Part shown: positions 1 through 8,917 of the stretch, piece after piece | How the letters are laid out: each line of letters starts with the position of its first letter | Position numbering within the stretch: position 1 is the first letter of the stretch | Source: Neoaquamicrobium microcysteis | GTDB taxonomy: Bacteria; Pseudomonadota; Alphaproteobacteria; Rhizobiales; Rhizobiaceae | DNA length: 64,000 nt | NCBI RefSeq assembly: GCF_008180155.1 | Contig: NZ_VSZS01000058.1 | Coordinates: 115,131 to 179,130, forward strand | Reading direction: 5' to 3' | The notes under the pieces: generated by a model | The model's input: only the letters and a program-made list of their open reading frames with translations | What the model was told of the DNA's origin: nothing | Databases searched by the model: none | Made by a program: the position numbers and the translations under genes

Positions 1-250
1 GCGAACCATGCCGCCGCGCGGCGTCCATTTCGGCTTCGGCCTGGCTCTCGGTGGCCACTCGCATCGGTCGCGACGCACCGCCGCGCATCGCCAGTTCCGG
101 AAGGGCGGCGATGGCGGCTTCCGCCGAGCCGAAACGGTTGATGAGTTCGCGAAACGAAGCAGGGCCGACATTGTCGGTGCGGATCAGACGAAGCCAGTGA
201 AGACGCTGCCGGTCGGTGAGCCTCGGGCCTCCCGCCGGCGGGCCATTCAT
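1..250 (-). CDS. dprA: DNA-processing protein DprA, N-terminal part (runs off the window)
   Basis: Only the first 83 codons are present. DprA loads RecA on incoming single-stranded DNA during transformation. The visible part reads [20 protein letters not shown] followed by a helix-hairpin-helix-like stretch around [14 protein letters not shown], which is the typical N-terminal helical domain; the Rossmann domain lies outside the window. The ATG at 250-248 overlaps the plsY stop codon by four bases (ATGA), so it is probably translated from the pyrB-pyrC-plsY message. An AGGA-like ribosome site sits inside the end of plsY. Identification rests on the N-terminal sequence and on the common plsY-dprA order in Rhizobiales. 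Confidence 0.85.
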   Translation of the reverse strand, partial: MNGPPAGGPRLTDRQRLHWLRLIRTDNVGPASFRELINRFGSAEAAIAALPELAMRGGASRPMRVATESQAEAEMDAARRHGS

Positions 251-831
251 CCTTTTGCTCCGATCTTGGACTCGGTACCGCCAAGCAGCCGGGAAATGTT
301 GGCGTGGTGCTTGATGAACACGAGGATGCTCATCACCAACATGACGGTCGCACAGTCGTTCAACCCCATTATGTAGAGTATCGCCGGCGTCGCGATGGCA
401 GCCACCAGTGCGGCGAGCGAAGAGAAGCGCGACAGGAACGCCACCGCGAGCCAGAGGACGGCGAAGACGAGGGCGGCCTTCCACGCGAAGGCTGCGAGCA
501 CGCCCAGATAGGTGGCGACGCCCTTGCCGCCCTTGAAGCCGAGCCAAACGGGAAAGAGATGGCCGACGAAGGATGCGAAGCCGGCCGCCATGCCCGCTTC
601 GGCTCCCCAGTTCGCCGCGATGAGAACGGCGGCCGTTCCCTTCACTGCGTCGAGAATCAGGGTGAGGGCGGCAAGCCCCTTGTTTCCGGTGCGCAGAACG
701 TTGGTCGCACCGATATTGCCCGAGCCGATCTTGCGCACGTCCCCAAGCCCCGCCGCCTGCGTAACCAGCAGGCCGAACGGGATCGAGCCCAGCAGATAGC
801 CAAAGACGAGCGCGATGATGACTGGAGTCAT
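247..831 (-). CDS. plsY: Glycerol-3-phosphate acyltransferase PlsY
   Basis: This 194-residue integral membrane enzyme transfers the acyl group of acyl-phosphate to glycerol-3-phosphate, the first step of phospholipid synthesis at the cytoplasmic membrane. It carries the three family motifs: GSIPFG near residue 15, the [12 protein letters not shown] stretch near residue 40 and [11 protein letters not shown] near residue 100, between several hydrophobic segments. An in-frame extension upstream is possible, but the ATG at 831 gives the usual family length and starts directly at the first membrane segment. It follows the pyrC-like gene after 28 bases and overlaps dprA. Confidence 0.96.
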   Translation of the reverse strand: MTPVIIALVFGYLLGSIPFGLLVTQAAGLGDVRKIGSGNIGATNVLRTGNKGLAALTLILDAVKGTAAVLIAANWGAEAGMAAGFASFVGHLFPVWLGFKGGKGVATYLGVLAAFAWKAALVFAVLWLAVAFLSRFSSLAALVAAIATPAILYIMGLNDCATVMLVMSILVFIKHHANISRLLGGTESKIGAKG

Positions 832-859
832 GACGGACGTTTCCCCCTGGAACCGGTAT

Positions 860-2146
860 TCAGGCGCGGTGGACTGTGCTTCCTGCGACCAGCGTTTGCA
901 AGACCTTGCCCTGCAGGCGTGCGCCTTCGAAGCAGGTGTTCTTGGAACGCGAGCGGATATCCTGCTCCCGCACGAGCCAGGGCTCTTCAAGGTCCACCAC
1001 GATCAGGTCGGCGGCCGCCCCGGGTGCGAGCGTGCCGCCGGGCAGCCCGAATCGTTTGGCCGGTGCGGTGGAGAGCGCATCGATGATGCGCATCAACGGC
1101 ACCTCTTCATTGTGGTGCAGGCGGAGCGCCGCCGCCAGCAGCGTTTCCAGCCCGATCGCACCCGAGGCGGCGTCGGCAAACGGCAGGCGCTTGGTGTCAA
1201 CGTCCTGCGGGTCGTGCGACGACACGAGAATGTCGATCGTGCCGTCGCGCAGCGCCTCGACCATGGCGACGCGGTCTTCCTCGGCGCGCAAAGGCGGCGA
1301 GAGGCGGAAGAAGGTGCGGTATTCGCCCACGTCGTGCTCGTTGAGCGACAGGCTGGCGATCGCGGCTCCTGCCGTCACCGCCGCCCCGTCGGCCTTGGCG
1401 CGAGAGACCGCGGCGGCCGACATTGCGGTGGAAATCTTGGCTGCGTGGTAGTTGCTGCGGGTCAGCCGCGCCAGCATCAGGTCGCGCTCGAGCGGGATCG
1501 CCTCGGCCTCGCGCGGGATGCCCGGCAGACCGAGCCAGCTTGCGAAAAGCCCCTCGTTCATCACCCCGGTAGACGCCAGGTCGGGATCCTGCGTCTCGTG
1601 GTCGATCACTGCGCCGAAATCGCGGGCGTAGGTAAGTGCGCGGCGCATGACCAGTGCGTTGGAGATGGTGTGCCGCCCTTCGGTGAAGGCGACGGCTCCG
1701 GCCTCCCGCAGCAGGCCGAACTCGGACATCTCGGTGCCCCTGAGCCCGCGCGTGATCGCAGCGGCGGGGAAAACGTTGACGATGGCGGTGTCGCGCGCCG
1801 TGCGCAGCACGAATTCCACCAGCGCGACATCGTCAATAACCGGATCGGTATCAGGCATCATGATGATGGAGGTGACGCCGCCGGCGGCCGCCGCCGTGCT
1901 AGCGGACGCTATCGTTTCGCGATGCTCCGCCCCAGGCTCTCCAATGTGGACACGCGCATCGACGAGGCCCGGCAGAATGGTCTTGCCCCGGCAATCGACG
2001 ATGGTCGCGCCTTCGGGCGCGCCCTGGTTGTGCGCTGAAGCGCCCGCAGCGGCGATCGTCTTTCCATCGACGATCACCGCGCCGATCTCATCGAGCGTGC
2101 GCGACGGATCGACGATGCGGGCGTTCTGGAAGAGAGTGACACTCAT
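860..2146 (-). CDS. Dihydroorotase-like protein, probably non-catalytic (PyrC'/PyrX type)
   Basis: A 428-residue amidohydrolase-fold protein of the class I dihydroorotase family, encoded with a four-base ATGA overlap after pyrB. Key residues are missing. The HxH metal motif and substrate arginine (usually HVHLREPG) read RVHIGEPG at residues 65-72, so the first His and the Arg are lost. The His usually preceding V/I-S-T is Lys238 (HAAKIST). The catalytic Asp of TDHAP is replaced in SSHDP (310-314). In Pseudomonas such an inactive homologue is a structural partner of aspartate carbamoyltransferase; that role is inferred here from the overlap with pyrB. Databases usually label this protein 'dihydroorotase PyrC'. 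A true dihydroorotase should exist elsewhere in the genome. Confidence 0.85.
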   Translation of the reverse strand: MSVTLFQNARIVDPSRTLDEIGAVIVDGKTIAAAGASAHNQGAPEGATIVDCRGKTILPGLVDARVHIGEPGAEHRETIASASTAAAAGGVTSIIMMPDTDPVIDDVALVEFVLRTARDTAIVNVFPAAAITRGLRGTEMSEFGLLREAGAVAFTEGRHTISNALVMRRALTYARDFGAVIDHETQDPDLASTGVMNEGLFASWLGLPGIPREAEAIPLERDLMLARLTRSNYHAAKISTAMSAAAVSRAKADGAAVTAGAAIASLSLNEHDVGEYRTFFRLSPPLRAEEDRVAMVEALRDGTIDILVSSHDPQDVDTKRLPFADAASGAIGLETLLAAALRLHHNEEVPLMRIIDALSTAPAKRFGLPGGTLAPGAAADLIVVDLEEPWLVREQDIRSRSKNTCFEGARLQGKVLQTLVAGSTVHRA

Positions 2147-3108
2147 CCCGCAACTCCTTCCGGGTTGCGGCGCGGGTCGAGCAGCGCCTCCATCACGGCC
2201 ATGCGCACGGCGACGCCCATCTCCACCTGTTCCTGGATGACGCTCTGGGGGCCGTCCGCAATCTCGGAGGCGATTTCCACGCCGCGGTTCATAGGGCCGG
2301 GATGCATCACCAGCGCATCGTCGCGAGCGGCTTTCAGCTTCTCGGCATCGAGGCCGTAGTAGCGGAAATATTCACGCACCGAGGGCACGAACGCACCTTG
2401 CATACGTTCGCGCTGCAGGCGCAGCATCATCACCACGTCTGCGCCGTGCAGCCCTTCCTTCATGGTGTTGAACACCTCGACGCCCATGGCCGAGATGCCC
2501 GCGGGCAGGAGCGTGGACGGGGCGACGACGCGCACCCGGGCACCGAGCGCGTTGAGCAGCAGGATATTGGAACGCGCGACCCGCGAGTGGCCGATGTCGC
2601 CGCAGATCGCCACCGTCAGGCGCGCGATCTTGCCCTTGGCGCGGCGGATGGTCAGCGCGTCTAGCAGCGCCTGCGTGGGGTGTTCGTGAGCGCCGTCGCC
2701 CGCATTGACGACCGAGCAGCCGACCTTTTGGGCCAGAAGGGCGGCCGCGCCCGCCGACGCGTGGCGGATGACGAGGATGTCGGGGCGCATCGCGTTCAGC
2801 GTCATCGCCGTGTCGATGAGTGTTTCGCCCTTCTTCACCGAAGACGAGGCGACAGACATGTTCATGACGTCGGCCCCCAGACGCTTGCCGGCGAGCTCGA
2901 ATGACGATTGCGTGCGGGTGGACGCCTCGTAGAACAGATTGATCTGGGTGCGGCCGCGCAGGGTCGAGGTCTTCTTTTCCGATTGGCGCGAAATCGCAAC
3001 CGCATCGTCGGCGCGATCCAGAAGCAGCTCTATGTCGGAAGGAGACAGATCCTTGATGCCCAGCAGGTGCCGGTGCGGATAAAGCGGGAAGGGCGCGCGC
3101 TCATTCAT
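2143..3108 (-). CDS. pyrB: Aspartate carbamoyltransferase catalytic chain
   Basis: This 321-residue enzyme condenses carbamoyl phosphate with aspartate in the committed step of pyrimidine synthesis. The carbamoyl-phosphate loop STRT is at residues 63-66, followed by SSVKKGET near 89, HPTQALLD at 143-150 and the aspartate-side motif HPGPMNRG near residue 270. It is the first gene of a minus-strand unit pyrB, pyrC-like, plsY, dprA. No regulatory pyrI gene follows; the degenerate dihydroorotase homologue overlapping its 3' end is the likely assembly partner, as in class A enzymes of pseudomonads. The start chosen is the ATG at 3108. Confidence 0.97.
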   Translation of the reverse strand: MNERAPFPLYPHRHLLGIKDLSPSDIELLLDRADDAVAISRQSEKKTSTLRGRTQINLFYEASTRTQSSFELAGKRLGADVMNMSVASSSVKKGETLIDTAMTLNAMRPDILVIRHASAGAAALLAQKVGCSVVNAGDGAHEHPTQALLDALTIRRAKGKIARLTVAICGDIGHSRVARSNILLLNALGARVRVVAPSTLLPAGISAMGVEVFNTMKEGLHGADVVMMLRLQRERMQGAFVPSVREYFRYYGLDAEKLKAARDDALVMHPGPMNRGVEIASEIADGPQSVIQEQVEMGVAVRMAVMEALLDPRRNPEGVAG

Positions 3109-3232
3109 GTCAAAGCGGTGCTATAGGGAAGGGCAGGCGGCCTCGCAAGCACGCAGGCGGACATCCACCGGATTTTCCTCGCAAGAGCGGCCGGTTTGCA
3201 TGTAACTGTGGCGATCCTGCTGGAATCGCGCC

Positions 3233-3246
3233 GGAGTTTGCAGTTG
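3233..3246 (+). promoter_or_regulatory. Ribosome binding site and TTG start of aidB
   Basis: GGAG at 3233-3236 lies seven bases before TTG at 3244-3246. There is no ATG or GTG between the in-frame upstream stop and the conserved THEVLNQ segment, so a TTG start is the best reading. Confidence 0.65.
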
Positions 3247-4872
3247 ACGCATGAGGTACTGAACCAGAGCCCCCCGCTGACGGGTACGAGCGCGTGGCGG
3301 GCCGACCCCCTGCTGGTGCAACTCGCGGAAGGCTATTCCGACCCGGTGCGGCGCGAGCTGGACCAGTTGGGCCGCTACGTGCGCTCGTCGGAGGCGCAGG
3401 AGCTTGCCCGTCTCGCCAACACGGAAACGCCCAAGCTCAGGACGCATGACCGGCAGGGAAAGCGCATCGATCTGGTCGAATTCCACCCGGCCTATCATGC
3501 TTTGATGCGCCGGTCCGTATCGATCGGCCTTCACTCGTCCGTCTGGGAGAACAATGCAGCGGAGACCGGCAAGCGCCATCAGGTGCGCGCCGCGCGCTTC
3601 TACATGACGGCGCAGCTTGAATGCGGGCATCTGTGTCCCATCACCATGACCAGCGCCTCGCTCGCCGCGCTGATGGCCAACCCCAAGCTTTTCCGCGAGT
3701 GGGCGCCGCGTGTGACCACGCGCAAATACGATCAGGGCCAGAAGCCGCCGGTGCAGAAGGCCGGGCTGACGCTCGGCATGGGCATGACGGAAAAGCAGGG
3801 CGGCACGGACGTGCGCGCCAACACGACAAGGGCAGAACGGGCCGGCAACGGCTTCTACCGACTGACGGGGCACAAATGGTTCATGTCCGCGCCGATGTCG
3901 GATGCGTTCCTGATGCTGGCTCAGGCGGGCGAGGGGCTGTCATGCTTCCTGGTGCCGCGCATCCTTGGCGACGGAACCGACAATGGACTGCGTTTCCAGC
4001 GACTGAAGGACAAGCTCGGCAACCGCTCCAATGCGTCTTCGGAGGTGGAGTTCACCAACGCGATAGCCGAGATGGTCGGAGAGCCAGGTGCCGGCATCAA
4101 GACGATCATGGACATGGTGACGCTGACGCGGCTCGACTGTGCGGTGGCCAATGCGGGCCTGATGCGGGCGGGCCTTGCCGAGGCAGTGCACCATACTCGT
4201 CATCGCATCGCGTTCGGCTCCCCGCTCTTCGAACAACCGTTGATGCAGCGCGTGCTGGCTGACATGGCGCTGGACGTGGCAGGCGCGACCGCGCTGTCGT
4301 TGCGGCTGGCGCGGTCGTTCGACGAGGCAGCAAACGACCCCGGCGAGGCGGCCTTCGCACGGTCGATGACGCCCGTGGTGAAATACTGGGTCTGCAAGAT
4401 CGCGCCGGCGCTGCTCTATGAAGCGATGGAGTGCCTCGGCGGCAACGGTTATGTCGAGGAAGCGCCGCTGGCGCGTGCCTACCGCGAGGCCCCGGTCAAC
4501 GCGATCTGGGAGGGTTCCGGCAACGTGATGGCGCTGGACGTGCTGCGCGTGCTCCGGCGCGCGCCACAGCTCTTCGATGAGGTGCTTGCCGGCATCGGCC
4601 GCGATCTGGGCCCGGCCGGCAAGGGCACTGTGGGCGTGCTGCGGGCCGCCCTCCAGGTCGCCAGCTCAGACGAGGGCTCGGCACGCATCCTGACCGAGCA
4701 ACTGGCGATCTCGGCGGCCGCGGCTGAACTTCGGCGGCTTGGCGCGGGGCAGATTGCCGACGCCTTCGTCGAATCCCGCCTGGCTGGGCAGTGGCGCACG
4801 ACCTACGGCATGCTGGACGCGCGGCATGACGCGCGCGTGATCGTGGATACGCTCTATCCGGAGCTGACCTGA
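3244..4872 (+). CDS. aidB: AidB-like acyl-CoA dehydrogenase
   Basis: The 542-residue product matches E. coli AidB almost end to end in length and motifs: it opens with THEVLNQSPPL, has RLANTETP, the flavin-region signature GMGMTEKQGGTDVRANTTRA and the segment LKDKLGNRSNASSEVEF. AidB is an FAD protein of the acyl-CoA dehydrogenase superfamily, made during adaptation to alkylation damage and able to bind DNA; its physiological substrate is unsettled. No ATG lies near the conserved N-terminus. I chose TTG at 3244 because GGAG (3233-3236) sits seven bases upstream and the protein then matches family length. Another TTG at 3196 would add 16 unconserved residues. The 3' end overlaps the convergent AEC permease gene by 19 bases. 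Confidence 0.93.
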   Translation: MTHEVLNQSPPLTGTSAWRADPLLVQLAEGYSDPVRRELDQLGRYVRSSEAQELARLANTETPKLRTHDRQGKRIDLVEFHPAYHALMRRSVSIGLHSSVWENNAAETGKRHQVRAARFYMTAQLECGHLCPITMTSASLAALMANPKLFREWAPRVTTRKYDQGQKPPVQKAGLTLGMGMTEKQGGTDVRANTTRAERAGNGFYRLTGHKWFMSAPMSDAFLMLAQAGEGLSCFLVPRILGDGTDNGLRFQRLKDKLGNRSNASSEVEFTNAIAEMVGEPGAGIKTIMDMVTLTRLDCAVANAGLMRAGLAEAVHHTRHRIAFGSPLFEQPLMQRVLADMALDVAGATALSLRLARSFDEAANDPGEAAFARSMTPVVKYWVCKIAPALLYEAMECLGGNGYVEEAPLARAYREAPVNAIWEGSGNVMALDVLRVLRRAPQLFDEVLAGIGRDLGPAGKGTVGVLRAALQVASSDEGSARILTEQLAISAAAAELRRLGAGQIADAFVESRLAGQWRTTYGMLDARHDARVIVDTLYPELT

Positions 4873-5792
4873 GCGGCCAAAGCCAGCACCAGCGGTATCG
4901 AGAAGAACGAAACCGCCGTCTGTAGTGTGGTGACTGCCGCGTATAATTCCGCGTCGCCGCCAAGCTGGCGTGCGAGAAGGTATCCGTTCATAGCCGTGGG
5001 CACGGCCGCGCAGAGCGCGAGATAAAGCACCGGTTCGCCGCGCAGGCCGAACAGCATGGCGAGGCCCACCAGTACCACCGGGAACACGGCGAGCTTCATC
5101 ACGACGGGCAGCCAGATGGCGAAACGCATGCCGACCAGATCGCCGGGGCGCAAGCTCGCGCCGATCGCCATCAGCCCAAGACCGAGCGCCGCATTTCCCA
5201 CCAGCCGCAGCGTCTCATTGACCGGTTCGTAGAGCCCGAAGGGTGTCAAGCGGAGGATCACCCCGAGGCAAACGGCAAGCACAAGAGGGTTGAGCGCGAC
5301 CTGAAGCAGCGTCCGGCCAAGACTTGCCTGACGATTGGCGAAGCGCATCACCACGAAGATAACTAAGACGTTGATCGGCACGATGATGACGGCCATTGCC
5401 AAGGCCACCACCGCCGCGCCTTCTGGCGGGAATATCTTGGTGGCCACCGGCAGGGCGATGAACCCGTTCCAGCGGATCGACGTCTGAAAGACCGAGGAAT
5501 ATTCGCTGGCCGCGACGAGCCCGGTGCCCCGGAGCACCGGCCATAGCGCCAGCATAAGTACAGCCATGACGGCGACACCGGTGAGGAGGGCCGCGAGCAT
5601 CGCATCTAGCCGCAGACCCGAGAAATCCGCGTTGTAGATCGTCACGAAAAGCAGCGAGGGGTACAGGAACCAGTAGCTCAACTGCTCCATGCCCGGCCAT
5701 GCGGCGTCGTTGATGATCGGCAGGCGACGCAGGACCATGCCCGCCGCGATCAGCAGGAAGATGGGCAGGATACTTTCGAGGATGACAAGCAT
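4854..5792 (-). CDS. AEC family permease (auxin efflux carrier type)
   Basis: A 312-residue membrane protein with about ten hydrophobic segments in the two-bundle arrangement of the AEC family, secondary carriers often exporting malonate, malate or other organic acids. Family-like features are the N-terminal SILPIFLLIAAGMVLRR, the helix break around RWNGFIALP and the C-terminal segment containing PTAMNGYLLARQLGG. The substrate cannot be read from the sequence. The start is uncertain: ATG at 5792 fits the beginning of the first membrane helix, while GTG at 5819 would add nine residues; neither has a strong ribosome site. The gene converges on aidB and its upstream region contains a perfect palindrome (5899-5914). 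Confidence 0.88.
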   Translation of the reverse strand: MLVILESILPIFLLIAAGMVLRRLPIINDAAWPGMEQLSYWFLYPSLLFVTIYNADFSGLRLDAMLAALLTGVAVMAVLMLALWPVLRGTGLVAASEYSSVFQTSIRWNGFIALPVATKIFPPEGAAVVALAMAVIIVPINVLVIFVVMRFANRQASLGRTLLQVALNPLVLAVCLGVILRLTPFGLYEPVNETLRLVGNAALGLGLMAIGASLRPGDLVGMRFAIWLPVVMKLAVFPVVLVGLAMLFGLRGEPVLYLALCAAVPTAMNGYLLARQLGGDAELYAAVTTLQTAVSFFSIPLVLALAAQVSSG

Positions 5793-5898
5793 TGGTTGCG
5801 GCGCGGACAGGAGAGACACGCGCCGGATAGGCGCTGCGCCATGATGTGTAAAGCCGGCACGGGCCGGTCTGCCTTGGCCCAGTGGACAAAACGTCCCG

Positions 5899-5914
5899 CT
5901 GTTAACCTTAACAG
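5899..5914. promoter_or_regulatory. Perfect palindrome between divergent membrane-protein genes
   Basis: CTGTTAACCTTAACAG is a 7-2-7 perfect inverted repeat in the 185-base gap between the AEC permease gene and the membrane protein gene at 5978. Its position fits a transcription factor operator, but the regulator is unknown. Confidence 0.4.
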
Positions 5915-5977
5915 ATGGTTTCCGTTGCCGTCGTTGCGACCAGCGTCCACTCTCGATTCTCGTCGAACAGGGCCAGC

Positions 5978-6484
5978 ATGCACAAGATTCTCATAACCAG
6001 CCTGTCGGTCTACTGGACGGTGGTCTTCGCACTGGCCGCTTCGGGCGCCGGAACGCTGTCTGCAGCCGGGCTGGAGCAGGCAGGCCTTGGCGACGCCACG
6101 CTGGCCATCGCAAATGCGCTTGTGGCGGCACTCTTCCTGTGGACTGCGATTGCGACGTGGGCGCGCGTGCCCGGCGCGCCTTCCGGTGGCTATGACGACG
6201 TAGCGCGCGTGGCGTTTACGGCAGCTTCGCTGGTTCTGTCGGCCGCGGCACTCGTCGAGGGGCTGGGCGGCGAGCAAGTGTCGCCTATGATAGGAATAAA
6301 GTTTGCGGCGCTGGCTGCATCCTACCTCGTCATACGCATGGAAGAACGGGCCGGGGAACAGGAACCGGCAGTTGTGGATTATTCATACGCCGTAGCGCGA
6401 CGACTGGCAGTCGGGGCGGCTCACGGATCGATGCTGTCGCGGCTCACGCGACGAGGGCCGGACACCGCGGAGAACGAAGGCTGA
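5978..6484 (+). CDS. Conserved membrane protein of unknown function
   Basis: This 168-residue protein is not one I recognise. It has four hydrophobic segments (about residues 4-25, 38-58, 74-95 and 103-120) and then a soluble tail of about 45 residues with acidic and arginine-rich parts. The start at ATG 5978 is preceded by AGGG at a suitable distance; an in-frame start at 5915 would place a polar extension before the first membrane helix. Its stop codon shares one base with the start of the DUF6105 gene (TGATG), so the two are almost certainly co-translated. Confidence 0.75.
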   Translation: MHKILITSLSVYWTVVFALAASGAGTLSAAGLEQAGLGDATLAIANALVAALFLWTAIATWARVPGAPSGGYDDVARVAFTAASLVLSAAALVEGLGGEQVSPMIGIKFAALAASYLVIRMEERAGEQEPAVVDYSYAVARRLAVGAAHGSMLSRLTRRGPDTAENEG

Positions 6485-6807
6485 TGCGCTACATCCTGCT
6501 GTTCTGGGCGCTGCCGATGGGCCTTTTCTGGGGCTGGTACCTGCTATCCTACCACGACATGCATTTCGGGCTGCTCTTCCTGAGCCGCAGCGTTCATGAT
6601 TTTGCATTCGGCTTTTACGGCAACCTGCTCGGCATAGATCCTGCGACGATCCCGCCACTGGTGGCGCGCGCCTGCGTCGTCGACACGGTGCTGATCTTCG
6701 CGATCTACGCTTTCCGCAAGCGTCGCGAAATCGCCGCGTGGTGGAACGCGCGGTCGGTGGCTATGAGCCCAGCGCCCGAAGTCGGTCAAGCGCCCCCTGC
6801 AGAATGA
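6484..6807 (+). CDS. DUF6105 family small membrane protein
   Basis: A 107-residue protein with a hydrophobic N-terminal segment ([19 protein letters not shown]), a central [19 protein letters not shown] motif that I recognise from Rhizobiales proteins named DUF6105, and a second membrane segment near residues 65-78, then a basic and proline-rich tail. The function is unknown. It is translationally coupled to the preceding membrane gene. Its last 47 bases overlap the 3' end of ruvX on the other strand, so the C-terminal tail is encoded by DNA that also encodes the end of RuvX. Confidence 0.82.
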   Translation: MRYILLFWALPMGLFWGWYLLSYHDMHFGLLFLSRSVHDFAFGFYGNLLGIDPATIPPLVARACVVDTVLIFAIYAFRKRREIAAWWNARSVAMSPAPEVGQAPPAE

Positions 6808-7231
6808 AGGCTGCCGCCGCCGAATCGATGCGGGCCTCGCGCTTCTTGCGGGACACGTCCATCGCAAGAAGCGCGCGTTCAGCCGCCACGGTAGAAAGCC
6901 GCTCGTCCCAGTAGACGAATGGCAGATCGGTCATCTTCTCGATGTTGCGGACGAAGGCGCGCGTGGCCTGCGCGCGCGGACCCTCCGAGCCATCCATGTT
7001 GACGGGCAGGCCAATCACCACGGCGCCTGCCTTTTCCTTCTCCAGCGCAGCCAGAAGGGCCTGGGCGTCCAGCGTGAACTTCCGGCGCGTGATGACAGGC
7101 CGCGGGTGCGCGAATGACAGGCCGGGGTCGGAGACGGCGACGCCGATGGTCTTGGTACCGAGATCCAGCCCGGCGACCGTTGCGCCGGCGGCAAGCCGCG
7201 CGCGCAGCTCGGAAATGTCGATGACGGCCAA
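6761..7231 (-). CDS. ruvX: RuvX/YqgF family RNase H-like protein (Holliday junction resolvase / pre-16S rRNA nuclease)
   Basis: The 156-residue product has the RNase H-like fold signatures of the family: [15 protein letters not shown] near residues 20-34, [14 protein letters not shown] near 71-84, and the acidic YWDERLST segment near 107. Members have been described both as Holliday junction resolvases and as nucleases for pre-16S rRNA 5' maturation; the sequence does not decide between them. The gene is divergent from the UPF0173 hydrolase and converges with the DUF6105 gene, overlapping it by 47 bases. Confidence 0.95.
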   Translation of the reverse strand: MAVIDISELRARLAAGATVAGLDLGTKTIGVAVSDPGLSFAHPRPVITRRKFTLDAQALLAALEKEKAGAVVIGLPVNMDGSEGPRAQATRAFVRNIEKMTDLPFVYWDERLSTVAAERALLAMDVSRKKREARIDSAAAAFILQGALDRLRALGS

Positions 7232-7248
7232 TTAGCGCCCGATCCTCT

Positions 7249-7276
7249 TTGACTTGTCGCGTTCGGGTTCTATCCT
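7249..7276 (+). promoter_or_regulatory. Sigma-70-like promoter for the UPF0173 hydrolase gene
   Basis: TTGACT at 7249-7254 and TATCCT at 7271-7276 are separated by 16 bases in the 81-base gap between divergent ruvX and the hydrolase gene. A GAGGAGG ribosome site follows near 7292-7299. Confidence 0.5.
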
Positions 7277-7312
7277 TCCGGCAACACAAAAGCGAGGAGG
7301 AGATCCTTTCCG

Positions 7313-8014
7313 ATGAAGCTGACCTGGTACGGCCATTCCGCATTCCGTGTGGAGGCAGGCGGAGCAACGATCCTCATAGACCCTTTTCTCTCTGGCAACC
7401 CCTCGTGGAGCAAGGGGTGGGAGGGGCCGGCACAGGGCGTCACGCATGTTCTGCTGACCCATGGCCACAATGACCACGTGGGCGATGCGCTGCCGATCCT
7501 GAAGAAGACCGGGGCCATGCTCGTCTCCAATCCCGAGATTTGCGACTATTTCGCTGGGCAGGGCGTCGAGAAGGTCAATCCCGGCAACCATGGCGGCACC
7601 GTGGATTGCGGCGGCTTTACCGTGACATTCGTCAATGCGCTGCATTCGTCCGCCTACACGCTGGAAGACGGCAAGAACGTTTATCTGGGCAATCCCAACG
7701 GACTGGTCCTGCACTTCCCGGACGACAAGACCCTCTACCACATGGGTGATACCGACATTTTCTCGGATATGGCGCTCATCCAAGAACTGCATCAGCCGGA
7801 CATAGGCCTTGTGCCAGTGGGCGACCGGTTCACGATGGGCGGTGCGGTGGCAGCGCTTGCCTGCCAGCGCTTCTTCAGCTTCGAAAAGGTCGTGCCGTGC
7901 CATTTCGGCACCTTCCCGCTGCTCGATTCGTCTGCTCAGAGCTTCATCGACGGCATGGAGGGCTCCGGAGCCACAGTGCTTACGCCCAAGGTTGGAGAAG
8001 CCTTCGACGCCTGA
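7313..8014 (+). CDS. UPF0173 family metal-dependent hydrolase (metallo-beta-lactamase fold)
   Basis: A 233-residue protein with the beta-lactamase fold signature [10 protein letters not shown], giving His50, His52, Asp54 and His55 as likely metal ligands, a later ALHSS histidine, the HMGDTDIF aspartate and a C-terminal PCHFGTFP histidine. This is the YtkL/UPF0173 group; the physiological substrate is not established. A strong GAGGAG ribosome site and a sigma-70-like promoter precede it. It appears to be transcribed alone, divergently from ruvX. Confidence 0.93.
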   Translation: MKLTWYGHSAFRVEAGGATILIDPFLSGNPSWSKGWEGPAQGVTHVLLTHGHNDHVGDALPILKKTGAMLVSNPEICDYFAGQGVEKVNPGNHGGTVDCGGFTVTFVNALHSSAYTLEDGKNVYLGNPNGLVLHFPDDKTLYHMGDTDIFSDMALIQELHQPDIGLVPVGDRFTMGGAVAALACQRFFSFEKVVPCHFGTFPLLDSSAQSFIDGMEGSGATVLTPKVGEAFDA

Positions 8015-8046
8015 TCGACTTAGGCAGAATCCCGGCGTTCCATGTT

Positions 8047-8070
8047 GCGCGGCGGCGACCGCGCCTTTAT
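8047..8070 (+). terminator. Weak hairpin after the UPF0173 gene
   Basis: GCGCGG (8047-8052) and CCGCGC (8059-8064) form a six-pair stem followed by CTTTAT. It is a plausible but weak terminator before gatC. Confidence 0.35.
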
Positions 8071-8112
8071 AGCGCGAGCATATGTTTTCCCTAGCAATCG
8101 CCGGAGCGCATC

Positions 8113-8400
8113 ATGTCCGTCGACATCGACACCGTTAAGCGCGTGGCGCGGCTCGCCCGCATCGCCGTCACCGAAGAAGAAGCCGGTCGCATGACCGGCG
8201 AACTCAACACAATCCTCGGCTTCGTGGAGCAGCTCGGAGAGGTCAATGTCGAAGGCGTCGAGCCTATGACATCGGTCATCCCCATGGCGATGAGGAAGCG
8301 GCAGGACGGCGTGACCGACGGCGGAAAGGCTGCGGACATCGTGGCAAACGCGCCCGCGACCGAGGACAATTTCTTTCTCGTGCCCAAGGTGGTGGAGTAG
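8113..8400 (+). CDS. gatC: Asp-tRNA(Asn)/Glu-tRNA(Gln) amidotransferase subunit C
   Basis: The 95-residue GatC stabilises the GatA-GatB interface of the amidotransferase that makes Gln-tRNA and/or Asn-tRNA by transamidation. It shows the family pattern [16 protein letters not shown] at the start and the proline-rich [20 protein letters not shown] segment in the second half. It is separated from gatA by a GNAT gene. Its own promoter probably lies in the preceding 98 bases, which hold a TTTATA-like element. Confidence 0.96.
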   Translation: MSVDIDTVKRVARLARIAVTEEEAGRMTGELNTILGFVEQLGEVNVEGVEPMTSVIPMAMRKRQDGVTDGGKAADIVANAPATEDNFFLVPKVVE

Positions 8401-8405
8401 CCGCC

Positions 8406-8900
8406 ATGGCGATCGAGATCGCGATCGAGACGCCCTTGCAGGACGATATGCGCGCGCTGATCGTGGAGTTGAACGACGCGATGAACGCGCAGGAACCCGA
8501 CACTCCCGAGGAGTTCAAGTTCCGAATGACCGCCGAGGAGATGGCCGGCCCGGAGACGACCGTCTGGATCGCACGGCTGGACGGCAAGGCTGTCGGCTGC
8601 GGCGCGCTGCTGCGGCACGGCGGGGGCTATGGTGAGGTCAAGCGCATGTATGTGCGGCCCGGAATGCAGGGAAGGGGCATCGCTGGCCTCATCCTCTCGG
8701 CCATCGAGCAAAAGGCGGCCGCCGAAGGCATGTCGCGGTTGGCGCTCGAGACCGGGGTGCCCTATCTCGCGGCGCGACGGGTCTACGAGCGGGCGGGCTT
8801 CGCCCAGTGCGGACCGTTTGCCGACTATCCCGACAATCCGTATTCGGTTTTCTACGAAAAGGCGCTCACCCGGCAGCAGGCCGCCGAAACCGCCCTTTGA
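8406..8900 (+). CDS. GNAT family N-acetyltransferase
   Basis: A 164-residue acetyltransferase with the acetyl-CoA binding loop [14 protein letters not shown] near residues 83-96, followed by a helix and the C-terminal [19 protein letters not shown] that forms the end of the GNAT fold. The substrate is unknown. It sits five bases after gatC and 17 bases before gatA, so it is embedded in the gat transcription unit; whether it acts on the translation machinery is speculation. Confidence 0.9.
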   Translation: MAIEIAIETPLQDDMRALIVELNDAMNAQEPDTPEEFKFRMTAEEMAGPETTVWIARLDGKAVGCGALLRHGGGYGEVKRMYVRPGMQGRGIAGLILSAIEQKAAAEGMSRLALETGVPYLAARRVYERAGFAQCGPFADYPDNPYSVFYEKALTRQQAAETAL

Positions 8901-8917
8901 GATCGACGAAAGAAACG

